NCBI RefSeq assembly: GCF_900454025.1
Contig: NZ_UGQM01000001.1
Location: 2,418,001-2,482,000 of the forward strand
Reading direction: 5' to 3'
DNA length: 64,000 bases
From: Mycolicibacterium gilvum
GTDB taxonomy: Bacteria; Actinomycetota; Actinomycetes; Mycobacteriales; Mycobacteriaceae
The notes beneath the pieces are model-generated. The model saw only the letters and a list, made by a program, of their open reading frames with translations. It did no database searches and was not told the origin of the DNA. The translations under genes were made by a program, and so were the position numbers. Shown here one piece after another: positions 26,334 through 34,470 of this stretch. Numbering within the stretch: position 1 is the stretch's first letter; the number at the start of each line of letters is the position of its first letter.

Positions 26334-27137
26334 TCAGTGGTGTTCTCTGCCGGTGGCCGTGACGTCGGACTCAGCGGCCATCGCGGCGCCGACGATGCCC
26401 GCGGTGTTCTGCAATTCGGCGGCGACGACGGGCACCCGGTTCTTCAGCAGCGGGATCCACTTGGCGGCCTTGCGGCTGATGCCGCCGCCGGCGATGAACA
26501 GGTCGGGCCAGATCGCGTTCTCGATGGCCACCAGCACTTTCGTGACCTCCACGGTCCAGCGCTCGTAGGTCCATTCCTTGCGTTCCTTCACCGAGCTGGC
26601 GGCGCGGTGCTCGGCCTCTTTGCCGCCGACTTCGAGGTGTCCGAACTCGGTGTTGGGCAGCAGCACTCCGTTGTGGATCACCGCCGAGCCGATTCCCGTC
26701 CCGAAGGTCAGCAACACGATCACGCCGGTGTTGTTGCGTCCGGCGCCGAACTTCTCCTCGGCGAGTCCCGCGGCGTCGGCGTCGTTGAGCACGGTCACCG
26801 ACTGGCCGCCGAGGGCGGCGGAGATGACGTCCTTGGCGTTCAGGCCGATCCAGGCCTTGTCGACGTTGGCGGCCGTGCGCACGATCCCGTCGGCGACGAC
26901 GCCGGGGTAGGTGACACCGAGGGGGCCCTTCCACTCGAAGTGGGCGACGACGTCGGCGATGGTCTTGGCGACGGCCTCGGGCGTGGCGGGCTGCGGGGTC
27001 AGCAGCTTGAACCGCTCACCGATCAACGCACCGGTGTCGAGGTCGACGATCCCGCCTTTGACACCGCTGCCGCCCACGTCGATGCCGAAACCGCGGCGCT
27101 GGGGCACGGAGCTCGATGGCTCGGCGTCGGCAGTCAT
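26334..27137 (-). CDS. ppgK: Polyphosphate/ATP glucokinase PpgK
   Basis: PpgK phosphorylates glucose using polyphosphate or ATP. The ROK-family phosphate loop GFGIDVGGSGVKGGIVD is at residues about 17-33, the TFGTGIGSAVI loop at about 145, and the TEFGHLEVGGKEAEH segment has the glutamate and histidine expected around the sugar site. The 267 residues match actinobacterial enzymes. The gene sits beside sigA and is divergent from suhB. Confidence 0.95.
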   Translation of the reverse strand: MTADAEPSSSVPQRRGFGIDVGGSGVKGGIVDLDTGALIGERFKLLTPQPATPEAVAKTIADVVAHFEWKGPLGVTYPGVVADGIVRTAANVDKAWIGLNAKDVISAALGGQSVTVLNDADAAGLAEEKFGAGRNNTGVIVLLTFGTGIGSAVIHNGVLLPNTEFGHLEVGGKEAEHRAASSVKERKEWTYERWTVEVTKVLVAIENAIWPDLFIAGGGISRKAAKWIPLLKNRVPVVAAELQNTAGIVGAAMAAESDVTATGREHH

Positions 27138-27251
27138 GCAGGCTCCTCTGCGCAGGTGGGCGGCAAACGCGATGTCACCCTATCGGCTCGCCAATTGTGA
27201 TGTGTGCCAGTCGCGCATCCCATGGGACCCGACGGGCGCCGATGTGCTGCG

Positions 27252-28121
27252 ATGGACGGTGTGAACACCATGCACGCCGCCGACGCACCCGTCCGGCTCC
27301 AGGAGGTGGCCGAGCGGCTCGCCGCCGAGGCCGCGCAGTTCGTCCGCCGCCGCCGGGTGGAGGTCTTCGGGGACGGATCGGCAGGTGCGGCGCCGGACAC
27401 CGCGCAACCGTCGGTGCGGGCCAAGAGCACCCCGACCGACCCGGTCACGATCGTCGACACCGAGACCGAGCGCCTGCTGCGGGACAGGCTCGGGCAGCTT
27501 CGCCCCGACGACGCGATTCTCGGCGAGGAGGAGGGCGGGTCCGTCGACATCGCCGAGGGCCGACTCACCTGGGTGCTCGACCCGATCGACGGCACGGTCA
27601 ACTTCCTGTACGGGATTCCGGCGTACGGGGTGTCGGTCGGCGTGCGCCGCGACGGCGTCTCGGTGGCGGGGGCCGTCGCCGACGTCGCCGCCGGGGCGGT
27701 GTATTCCGCCGCGCTCGGGCACGGCGCCCGGCTCAGCCGCGACGGAGTCGCGACCGAACTGCACGTCACGTCCGCGACCGACCTGTCGATGGCTCTGGTC
27801 GGCACGGGGTTCTCCTATGACCGCGCGCACCGCGAGCAGCAGGGACGGATCATCGCGACGCTTCTGCCCGAGGTGCGGGATCTGCGGCGGATGGGGTCCT
27901 GTGCGCTGGATCTGTGCGCGGTGGCCGCCGGGCGCCTCGACGCGTACTTCGAAGACGACGTCCATCTGTGGGACTGGGCCGCGGGCGCGCTGATCGCCTC
28001 GGAGGCCGGTGCGCTGGTGCGCCCGCCCCGGACTGAGGACGGGTCGGGTCTGATGGTGGCGGCCGCACCCGGCATCAGCGCGGCTCTGGACGAGGCGCTG
28101 GCACGTTCGGGCGCGCTGTAG
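27252..28121 (+). CDS. suhB: Inositol-1-monophosphatase family SuhB (Rv2701c type)
   Basis: The enzyme dephosphorylates inositol phosphate, feeding phosphatidylinositol and mycothiol synthesis. Metal-binding motifs are visible: GEEEGG, WVLDPIDGTVNFLYG (residues about 110-125) and WDWAAGALIASEAGA near the end. I start at the ATG at 27252; the GTG at 27261 and the ATG at 27270 are equally possible because no SD separates them. The 289-residue length is normal. It is convergent with cei. Confidence 0.92.
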   Translation: MDGVNTMHAADAPVRLQEVAERLAAEAAQFVRRRRVEVFGDGSAGAAPDTAQPSVRAKSTPTDPVTIVDTETERLLRDRLGQLRPDDAILGEEEGGSVDIAEGRLTWVLDPIDGTVNFLYGIPAYGVSVGVRRDGVSVAGAVADVAAGAVYSAALGHGARLSRDGVATELHVTSATDLSMALVGTGFSYDRAHREQQGRIIATLLPEVRDLRRMGSCALDLCAVAAGRLDAYFEDDVHLWDWAAGALIASEAGALVRPPRTEDGSGLMVAAAPGISAALDEALARSGAL

Positions 28122-28127
28122 CCGCGG

Positions 28128-28793
28128 TCAGCAGGTCCCGGTATGGGCCTTGGTCAGCAGGTCGGGGTCCGCGGGCTGGGTGGCGTCCGGCATCAGGCTG
28201 GTGAGCACCGCGTCGATGTCGTCGCTGTGGGCCAGTTCGGTGAAGTCGGTGCCGATAGCCAGGTCGACGGTGTCGTCGGTGCGCCCGTCCTGGAAGAGTT
28301 CCGTGCACGGTGCGACCAGCCAGAGGGCTGCGGCCGCCGCCCGCCCGGACGGGCCGAACCGGATCTGGCCCTGGCACTGCAGGCGCGCGGAGGCGTAGAC
28401 GGGGTCGTTGGCCGCCTCGGGGTCGGTGAAGCCGAGGTCGCGCAGTGCGCCGGCGACCTCGCCGGCCTGTCCGCCCTGGCCGCTGGCGTTGAGCACGCGG
28501 ATCCTGGTGTCGGCGAGTTTGGCCGGCGTGACGTCGAGCATCGACGAGCGGGTCACCTGCTCGCCGAGGTCGACGGCGGGGGTGTTCGGCTCGGCCGGTG
28601 GGGGAGGCGGGTTGCAGATCGCGGCCTGGACGACCTCCGGCGGGCGGGACAGCGCGATCATCCACACCAGCAGCGCGGCGACGGCCAGGCACGCGAACAT
28701 CACTGCACCAGGCAGGAAGTTTCGGCGCCGGAACGGACGGCCGTGTTTGTCGAACGCCGTACCCTCGGTGATTTGCGCGACCACGCTGAGCAC
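28128..28793 (-). CDS. cei: Cell envelope integrity protein Cei (Rv2700 type)
   Basis: Cei is a membrane-anchored protein needed for envelope integrity and virulence in M. tuberculosis. It has a short cytoplasmic N-terminus with KHGRPFRRRNF, one membrane segment (about 27-48), a proline-rich linker and a periplasmic LytR C-terminal-like domain (TRIRVLNASGQGGQAGEVAGAL, about 95-150). I chose the GTG at 28793 because aaggg lies 7 bases upstream; GTG 28784 is possible. Length is 221 residues. Confidence 0.88.
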   Translation of the reverse strand: MLSVVAQITEGTAFDKHGRPFRRRNFLPGAVMFACLAVAALLVWMIALSRPPEVVQAAICNPPPPPAEPNTPAVDLGEQVTRSSMLDVTPAKLADTRIRVLNASGQGGQAGEVAGALRDLGFTDPEAANDPVYASARLQCQGQIRFGPSGRAAAAALWLVAPCTELFQDGRTDDTVDLAIGTDFTELAHSDDIDAVLTSLMPDATQPADPDLLTKAHTGTC

Positions 28794-28959
28794 TCTAGAG
28801 CCCTTGTCACCTGGGCATCGACCCGCTCGACAGACCGCGAAAATTGTACTGTGATGCAAATCACAATAGAACCGGTGTCAATCCGGGCACGAATCATTTG
28901 GCGGATGCGTTCGACGCTGGTACAAAGCACTGCTGCATTGCTTCATGGAGGGGACAGGT

Positions 28960-29262
28960 ATGGCCACCGACTACGACGCCCCAAGGCGCACGGAGACCGA
29001 TGACGTTTCCGAGGACTCACTCGAGGAACTGAAGGCGCGGCGCAACGAAGCGCAGTCGGCTGTCGTCGACGTCGACGAATCCGAATCCGCGGAATCCTTC
29101 GAGCTTCCGGGTGCCGATCTCTCAGGCGAGGAACTGTCGGTGCGGGTGATCCCCAAGCAGGCAGACGAGTTCACGTGCTCGAGCTGCTTTTTGGTTCATC
29201 ACCGCAGCCGGCTCGCCAGCGAGAAGAACGGCATGATGATCTGCACCGACTGCGCCGCCTGA
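28960..29262 (+). CDS. DUF4193 zinc-binding protein (Rv2699c type)
   Basis: A 100-residue acidic protein with a strong SD (ggaggg) 8 bases before the ATG. The C-terminal part has a zinc-binding pair, DEFTCSSCFLVHHRSRLA and MMICTDCAA, with four cysteines. The family is confined to actinobacteria and is highly conserved and expressed in mycobacteria; its role is unknown. About 100 non-coding bases before it carry an AT-rich stretch (aaaattgtactgtgatgcaa) likely to be its promoter. Confidence 0.9.
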   Translation: MATDYDAPRRTETDDVSEDSLEELKARRNEAQSAVVDVDESESAESFELPGADLSGEELSVRVIPKQADEFTCSSCFLVHHRSRLASEKNGMMICTDCAA

Positions 29263-29280
29263 GTCAGGGTCGCGCCGCGC

Positions 29281-29757
29281 TCACGAGTTGAGCGCGGCGA
29301 GGACCTTGTCCGGGTGTCTGGCGCTGATCAACCAGTACGGGGTGGGGTCGTCCGGGTCGTCGAGGACGAGCAGCACGAGCGGACCCACCCACGTCTTGTG
29401 CACGACGTACGCGGCGGGATCGAGCTGGCGACCCAGGGCCGCCGATTTCGCCGAGCGCGGCACCACCGCCGAGCGCGTCACCACCGACGCCGGCAGGTGC
29501 GCGTTGCCGACCCAGAGTTCGGTGTTGCCGTCGTCGCCGACCACCTGCACCTCGGTCCTGCCCAGGCCGATCAGCACCACCGCGGCCACCGGCAGGAGAA
29601 CCGCATACGGCAGCCAGTCCGGGACCGCGCGAACGCCCTGATCGACCTCCAGTGCGATGAGAGCGGCGAGCCCCAGTCCGGGAAGCCACCACCACAACGG
29701 CACCCACAGCCGCTCGCGGTAGCGGACTGTTCGGGCAGTGGCGCGCGTGTCGGACAC
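29281..29757 (-). CDS. DUF3093 membrane protein (Rv2698 type)
   Basis: The 158-residue protein has two hydrophobic segments near the N-terminus ([21 protein letters not shown], about 16-36, and [16 protein letters not shown], about 47-62), then a beta-rich PH-like domain ending in [19 protein letters not shown]. This is the DUF3093 layout. Role unknown. The GTG at 29757 leaves 25 bases to the divergent dut start; the longer frame would overlap dut. Confidence 0.85.
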   Translation of the reverse strand: MSDTRATARTVRYRERLWVPLWWWLPGLGLAALIALEVDQGVRAVPDWLPYAVLLPVAAVVLIGLGRTEVQVVGDDGNTELWVGNAHLPASVVTRSAVVPRSAKSAALGRQLDPAAYVVHKTWVGPLVLLVLDDPDDPTPYWLISARHPDKVLAALNS

Positions 29758-29782
29758 GAGGCCCAGAGTAATCTCTGACGTC

Positions 29783-30247
29783 GTGTCCACCTCTCTGGCG
29801 GTAGTACGACTCGACCCCGACCTCCCGTTGCCCAGCCGGGCGCACGACGGCGACGCGGGAGTCGATCTCTACAGCGCGCAGGATGTCGAGCTCGGCCCCG
29901 GAGAACGTGCGCTCGTTCCGACCGGCGTCGCGGTCGCGATTCCGCACGGCATGGTCGGGCTCATCCATCCGCGATCGGGACTCGCTGCGCGCGTGGGACT
30001 TTCGATCGTCAACACCCCCGGAACCGTCGACGCGGGGTATCGCGGCGAGATCAAGGTGTGCCTGATCAACCTCGACACGTCGACCCCGATCACGATCGGG
30101 CGCGGAGACCGCATCGCGCAACTGCTGGTGCAACGGGTCGAGCTGCCCGAGCTCGTCGAGGTCACATCCTTCGACGAGGCGGGGCTCGCCGACACGACCC
30201 GGGGCGACGGTGGCTACGGATCCTCCGGTGGGCATGCCAGTCTGTAG
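29783..30247 (+). CDS. dut: Deoxyuridine 5'-triphosphatase Dut
   Basis: Dut hydrolyses dUTP to dUMP and keeps uracil out of DNA. All five trimer motifs are visible: [40 protein letters not shown] and the C-terminal [10 protein letters not shown] arm. Length 154 residues matches mycobacterial Dut. The start is the GTG at 29783. The DUF3710 gene follows 29 bases later on the same strand. Confidence 0.96.
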   Translation: MSTSLAVVRLDPDLPLPSRAHDGDAGVDLYSAQDVELGPGERALVPTGVAVAIPHGMVGLIHPRSGLAARVGLSIVNTPGTVDAGYRGEIKVCLINLDTSTPITIGRGDRIAQLLVQRVELPELVEVTSFDEAGLADTTRGDGGYGSSGGHASL

Positions 30248-30276
30248 GCGGGGGCCGCGTGGCACCAGGTAGACCT

Positions 30277-31044
30277 ATGGGTAGACACCGCAGCGAGAGG
30301 GCCGAAGCGCCCGAGGAGGTGACGTCGGTGGACACCGACGACGAAGAATTGGAAGGCCCGTTCGACATCGACGACTTCGACGACCCGGCCGTGGCCGCGG
30401 TCGCGCGGCTGGACCTGGGCTCGGTGCTGATCCCGATGCCCGATGCCGGCCAGGTGCAGGTCGAGCTCAACGAGGCCGGTACGCCCAGCGCCGTCTGGGT
30501 GGTCACGCCGAACGGCCGCTTCACCATCGCGGCCTACGCGGCGCCGAAGTCCGCCGGGCTGTGGCGCGAGGTCGCCTCGGAGCTGGCGGATTCGCTGCGC
30601 AAGGACGCACCGAAGGTCAGCATCGAGGACGGGCCGTGGGGCCGCGAGGTCGTCGGTTCCGGTGGCGAGGGCGCCGCGATGGTGCGGTTCATCGGGGTGG
30701 ACGGCTACCGGTGGATGATCCGGTGCGTGGTGAACGGTCCCTTCGAACGGATCGCAGAGCTCACCGAGCAGGCGCGGGATGCGTTGGCCGACACGGTGGT
30801 ACGTCGCGGAGACACCCCGTTGCCGGTGCGCACACCGCTGCCGGTGACGCTGCCCGAGCCGATGGCGGCACAGCTGGCCGCCGCCCAGCAGCAGGCCGCC
30901 GCGCAGCAACAGCAGGCGGCCACCGAGCAGCAGCCGCCCGCGCAGCAGCAGCCGCCCGCACAGCAGGAGCCTCCGCAGCCGAACGCGCGGCGCAGTGCGC
31001 CGGGATCGGCGATGCAACAGCTGAGGACCATCACCGGCGGATGA
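30277..31044 (+). CDS. DUF3710 protein with Gln/Pro-rich tail (Rv2696c type)
   Basis: A 255-residue protein. The first 45 residues are strongly acidic, the core (about 50-190) has the DUF3710 sequence RFTIAAYAAPKSAGLW ... VRFIGVDGYRWMIRCVVNGP, and the tail (about 200-245) is built of Q/P/A repeats. Function unknown. The ATG at 30277 is probably served by a transcript from dut or from a box just upstream (tagacct). Confidence 0.88.
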   Translation: MGRHRSERAEAPEEVTSVDTDDEELEGPFDIDDFDDPAVAAVARLDLGSVLIPMPDAGQVQVELNEAGTPSAVWVVTPNGRFTIAAYAAPKSAGLWREVASELADSLRKDAPKVSIEDGPWGREVVGSGGEGAAMVRFIGVDGYRWMIRCVVNGPFERIAELTEQARDALADTVVRRGDTPLPVRTPLPVTLPEPMAAQLAAAQQQAAAQQQQAATEQQPPAQQQPPAQQEPPQPNARRSAPGSAMQQLRTITGG

Positions 31045-31115
31045 CGATCGAGCGGTGAGGGTTGTGCACGCGAATAGGCGAATTTGCGTCCACAAGGCCC
31101 ACGGTCGAGGGAGCG

Positions 31116-31835
31116 TCAGCTGCGGGACTGCGCGTCCTGCACCGCGGCCAGGCTGAGCCTGCCGAGGATGCCCGGGTCGGCGCCGATGTCGTCGAGGGTC
31201 ACCGTGCGCAGCGCCGCGCGCGGTGCCGCCGACACCCACTCGACGCCGACCTCCAGTGGATGGACCGCATCGTCTGTGGCCGACACCACGCCCAACGGCG
31301 CGGTCAACGTCTCGAGTGCGGCGCTGGTCGGTCCGACGTAGCGTCCGGCCTCGTCCATCGCGTCCGGCAGTGCCGGCCACTGACCCGCCCAGGACCGTGT
31401 CAGCTCGTCGGCCAGCCAGGCCGGGCTGCCGGCGCGCATCTGCGCGGTCGTGGTTCCCAGCCCGTCGCGCCGCAGCTGCTCCGCCGAATACCGCGCGGCC
31501 AGCGCGGCGGGCGCCGTGTCGGGGTCACCGCTCCAGGCCGGCAGCGCGGCGAGCACCGCGAGCGCACACCCCGGATGCGCGACCGCCCACTCGACGGCGA
31601 CCGCGGCGCCGATGGACACCCCGCCGACGACGATCGGTTGCGGCTCGCACGCGTGCCAGGCGCTGTCGAACTGCTCGCGGTAGCCGTCGATCAGTCGTTG
31701 CGGCTCGGGCCGCGGGGTCACCACGACGGCGCCGGCCTCGTGCAATGCCGTGGCGAAGGCCCGGTAGGCGAAGTCGTCGTCCGACCCCGTTCCCGGCAGC
31801 AGAACCGCGGTGACGCCGCGGAGATCGATCGTCAT
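31116..31835 (-). CDS. Alpha/beta hydrolase (Rv2695 type)
   Basis: A 239-residue hydrolase with LLPGTGSDDDFAYRAFA near the start, a nucleophile elbow VVGGVSIGAAVA (serine in GVSIG) and an acid in GVVSATDDAVHPLEV. The triad histidine is probably the one in AVHP. The substrate is unknown. The ATG at 31835 gives the natural family start. It is divergent from the OB-fold gene. Confidence 0.85.
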   Translation of the reverse strand: MTIDLRGVTAVLLPGTGSDDDFAYRAFATALHEAGAVVVTPRPEPQRLIDGYREQFDSAWHACEPQPIVVGGVSIGAAVAVEWAVAHPGCALAVLAALPAWSGDPDTAPAALAARYSAEQLRRDGLGTTTAQMRAGSPAWLADELTRSWAGQWPALPDAMDEAGRYVGPTSAALETLTAPLGVVSATDDAVHPLEVGVEWVSAAPRAALRTVTLDDIGADPGILGRLSLAAVQDAQSRS

Positions 31836-31978
31836 GTTTCGATCGTGCCTGGTCGGGGAAGGCCGGTCGAAGCGACCCGCGCAACACCCCGTCCGCAGTT
31901 AGCACTTCGGAACCAACAGGTCTACCGTGGCGTTGGCAAATGCAGCCACAGAGGCTCAGTAGAAGGTCAGGAGAGGCC

Positions 31979-32350
31979 ATGGCCACGGCCGAGGGATATC
32001 TTCGACGGCTCACCCGCCGGTTGACCGAAGATCCGGAGCAGCTCGACGTCGACGAGCTCAGCAACGAGGCCGCCAACACCGGCGCTCAGAAGGCGATCGA
32101 CTGTCAGCGCGGGCAGGAAGTCACGATGATCGGCACCCTGCGCAGCGTCGAGTGCAACGGCAAGAGCTGCGCCGGCGGCGTCAAAGCCGAACTGTTCGAC
32201 GGGACCGACTCGGTGATGCTGGTGTGGCTGGGGCAGCGCCGCATCCCCGGCATCGAGTCCGGGCGCACCCTGAAGGTGCACGGGCGGGTCGGCAAGCTGG
32301 ACAACGGATCCAAGGCGATCTACAACCCCCACTACGAGATTCAGAAGTGA
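31979..32350 (+). CDS. OB-fold nucleic-acid-binding protein (Rv2694c type)
   Basis: The 123-residue protein is one OB-fold: VTMIGTLRSVEC begins strand 1, VKAELFDGTDSVMLVWLGQRRIPGI forms the middle and LKVHGRVGKLDNGSKAIYNPHYEI closes it, close to the tRNA anti-codon type of fold. It probably binds single-stranded nucleic acid. The ATG at 31979 follows caggagag. Its last bases overlap the next start by 4 bases (GTGA). Confidence 0.88.
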   Translation: MATAEGYLRRLTRRLTEDPEQLDVDELSNEAANTGAQKAIDCQRGQEVTMIGTLRSVECNGKSCAGGVKAELFDGTDSVMLVWLGQRRIPGIESGRTLKVHGRVGKLDNGSKAIYNPHYEIQK

Positions 32351-33039
32351 GCGACCCCGGCACCGATCCGGGCACGCAGACACCACCGGCGCGAGGCGCA
32401 GCCGTCCTCGAACAGATGGGCGGCATCAGCGGCCTGATCTATTCGTCGCTGCCGGTCGTGGTGTTCGTTCCCGTGTCCTCGGCTTTCGGCCTGCTGCCGG
32501 CCATCGCGGCCGCGTTGGGCGTCGCCACGGTGATCCTGATCTGGCGGCTCGTCCGGCGTGAGACGGCGCAACCGGCGATCTCCGGATTCTTCGCCGTCGG
32601 GATCAGCGCGCTGATCGCCTATCTGGTCGGCGCGTCGAAAGGCTATTTCCTTCTCGGCATCTGGATGTCGCTGTTCTGGGCGGTGGTGTTCGCGCTGTCG
32701 GTGGTGATCCGCCGGCCGGTCGTCGGCTACATCTGGGGGTGGGTCAACACCCATGACCGGCGCTGGCGGGAGGTCCGCCGGGCGGTACTAGCGTTCGACC
32801 TCGCGACGCTGGTGTGGGTCGCGGTGTTCACGTCACGATTCGTTGTGCAGCACCATCTTTACGACGCCGATCAGACCGGTTGGCTCGGGGTGGCGCGCAT
32901 CGCGATGGGATGGCCGCTGACGGCGGTGGCCGCTCTGGTGACCTATCTCGCGATCCGGCGCGCCCAGCGGTACGTCCGAGAAGCCGGTCTGGGCGACACC
33001 GACACCGACGCCCGGTCGGTCAGCGCTGCTGAGGATTGA
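32347..33039 (+). CDS. DUF3159 integral membrane protein (Rv2693c type)
   Basis: The 230-residue protein has about five to six transmembrane segments (PVVVFVPVSSAFGLLPAIAAALGVATVILIW, then ISGFFAVGISALIAYLVG, and others) with the DUF3159 stretch RRPVVGYIWGWVNTHDRRWR between them. Function unknown. The GTG at 32347 overlaps the preceding stop by 4 bases, implying translational coupling with the OB-fold gene. Its 3' end overlaps ceoC by 20 bases. Confidence 0.88.
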   Translation: MSDPGTDPGTQTPPARGAAVLEQMGGISGLIYSSLPVVVFVPVSSAFGLLPAIAAALGVATVILIWRLVRRETAQPAISGFFAVGISALIAYLVGASKGYFLLGIWMSLFWAVVFALSVVIRRPVVGYIWGWVNTHDRRWREVRRAVLAFDLATLVWVAVFTSRFVVQHHLYDADQTGWLGVARIAMGWPLTAVAALVTYLAIRRAQRYVREAGLGDTDTDARSVSAAED

Positions 33040-33685
33040 GCAGCAGCGTCCGCAGCTCGTCCTCCGCCTCGGCCGCGGTGACGAACAACAACTCGTCACC
33101 GCCCTCCAGCGGCTCGTCACGCTCCGGGACGATGACCCGCGGCCCGCGCAGGATCGTCACCAGGGTCGCATCGCGGGGGAGCTCGAGGCGCTTCACCGGC
33201 TTGCCGCCCCACGGGGTGTCGTCGGGCAGCGTGATCTCGACGAGGTTGGCCTGGCCCTTGCGGAACTCCATCAGCCGCACCAGGTCGCCGACCGAGACCG
33301 CCTCCTCGACCAGTGAGGCGAGCATGCGCGGGGTGGACACCGCCACGTCCACACCCCAGGACTCGTCGAAAAGCCATTCGTTGCGGGGGTCGTTGACCCG
33401 CGCGACCACCCGCGGTACCGCGAACTCGGTCTTGGAGAGCAGGCTGAGCACGACGTTGGCCTTGTCGTCGCCGGTCGCGGCGATCACCACGTCGAACTCC
33501 TGCAGTTTCACCGACTCCAGCAGGCTCAGCTCGCACGCGTCGCCGAGACGCCAGTGCGCGGCGGGAATCGCGTTGACGTCGATGTGTTCGGCGTTGCGCT
33601 CCAGCAGGGTGACCTCGTGGGCGTCGACGAGTTCACGGGCGATGGAGCGGCCGACCGCTCCTGCTCCGGCGATGGCGACTTTCAT
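33020..33685 (-). CDS. ceoC: TrkA-family potassium uptake regulator (CeoC, Rv2692)
   Basis: A 221-residue regulatory subunit of a Trk/Ktr potassium system. The N-terminal RCK domain has the NAD-binding GxGxxG in VAIAGAGAVGRSIARELV, and the C-terminal TrkA-C domain follows (about 140-221, NLVEITLPDDTPWGGKPVKRL). It is the second gene of a two-gene unit with ceoB, 12 bases downstream of it. No membrane channel gene is adjacent. Confidence 0.92.
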   Translation of the reverse strand: MKVAIAGAGAVGRSIARELVDAHEVTLLERNAEHIDVNAIPAAHWRLGDACELSLLESVKLQEFDVVIAATGDDKANVVLSLLSKTEFAVPRVVARVNDPRNEWLFDESWGVDVAVSTPRMLASLVEEAVSVGDLVRLMEFRKGQANLVEITLPDDTPWGGKPVKRLELPRDATLVTILRGPRVIVPERDEPLEGGDELLFVTAAEAEDELRTLLLNPQQR

Positions 33686-33697
33686 CGGACGGTCACC

Positions 33698-34369
33698 TCA
33701 GCCTTCTGCGTCTTCGCCCGGCGGCAGCGCCGCGATCGCCAACGCCTCGGCGATGTGCCCGGAGACCGCCGCCAGATACACCTGATCGCCGGCCTGGATG
33801 ACCGTCTTGGCCTCCGGCAGCAGACCGGCCCCGAACCGGATCATGAACGACACCCGACCCGACGTCGCGGACTCGAGCTCACTGATGCGCCGACCCACCC
33901 AGGCCTCGTGCAGCGCCAATTCCATCACCCCGACGTTGCCCGACGGGTCGCGCCATTTCGTGGTCTCCGTCTCGCGGGTGAGCACGTTGAGCAACCGGTC
34001 GGTGGTCCACGGCACGGTCGCCACGGTGGGGATGCCCAGACGCTCGTAGACGGCCGCACGCTTGGCGTCGTAGATGCGGGCGACGACCCGCTGGACGCCG
34101 AACGTCTCGCGGGCCACCCGTGCGGAGATGATGTTCGAGTTGTCACCGGAGGACACCGCCGCGAACGCCGACGCATTCTCGATGCCCGCGCGAACCAGCA
34201 CGTCGCGGTCGAATCCCATACCGAGCACCCGCTCGCCCGAGAAGTCGGGGGAGAGCCGGTGAAAAGCGGTGCCGTCACGGTCGATCACCGCGACGTCGTG
34301 CCCGATCCTGGACAGGCTGTCCGACAGCGATGCGCCGACCCGGCCGCACCCCATCACCACTACACGCAC
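33698..34369 (-). CDS. ceoB: TrkA-family potassium uptake regulator (CeoB, Rv2691)
   Basis: The first of two adjacent TrkA genes. The RCK domain opens with VRVVVMGCGRVGASLSDSL (GxGxxG), continues with VAVIDRDGTAF and closes with a TrkA-C domain. I place the start at GTG 34369 because the family begins at this Val; the longer frame upstream is unlike the family. It is divergent from the APC permease gene, with about 100 bases between. Confidence 0.92.
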   Translation of the reverse strand: MRVVVMGCGRVGASLSDSLSRIGHDVAVIDRDGTAFHRLSPDFSGERVLGMGFDRDVLVRAGIENASAFAAVSSGDNSNIISARVARETFGVQRVVARIYDAKRAAVYERLGIPTVATVPWTTDRLLNVLTRETETTKWRDPSGNVGVMELALHEAWVGRRISELESATSGRVSFMIRFGAGLLPEAKTVIQAGDQVYLAAVSGHIAEALAIAALPPGEDAEG

Positions 34370-34470
34370 CTGAGGGTCCTTTCCCGGCCACGGTCGCTGC
34401 AAAACCAGTGCACCCGGAAACGCTACCGCTTTGCGGCGCCCGGCGGACCGCAGGCTTACTCTTGGCAGTC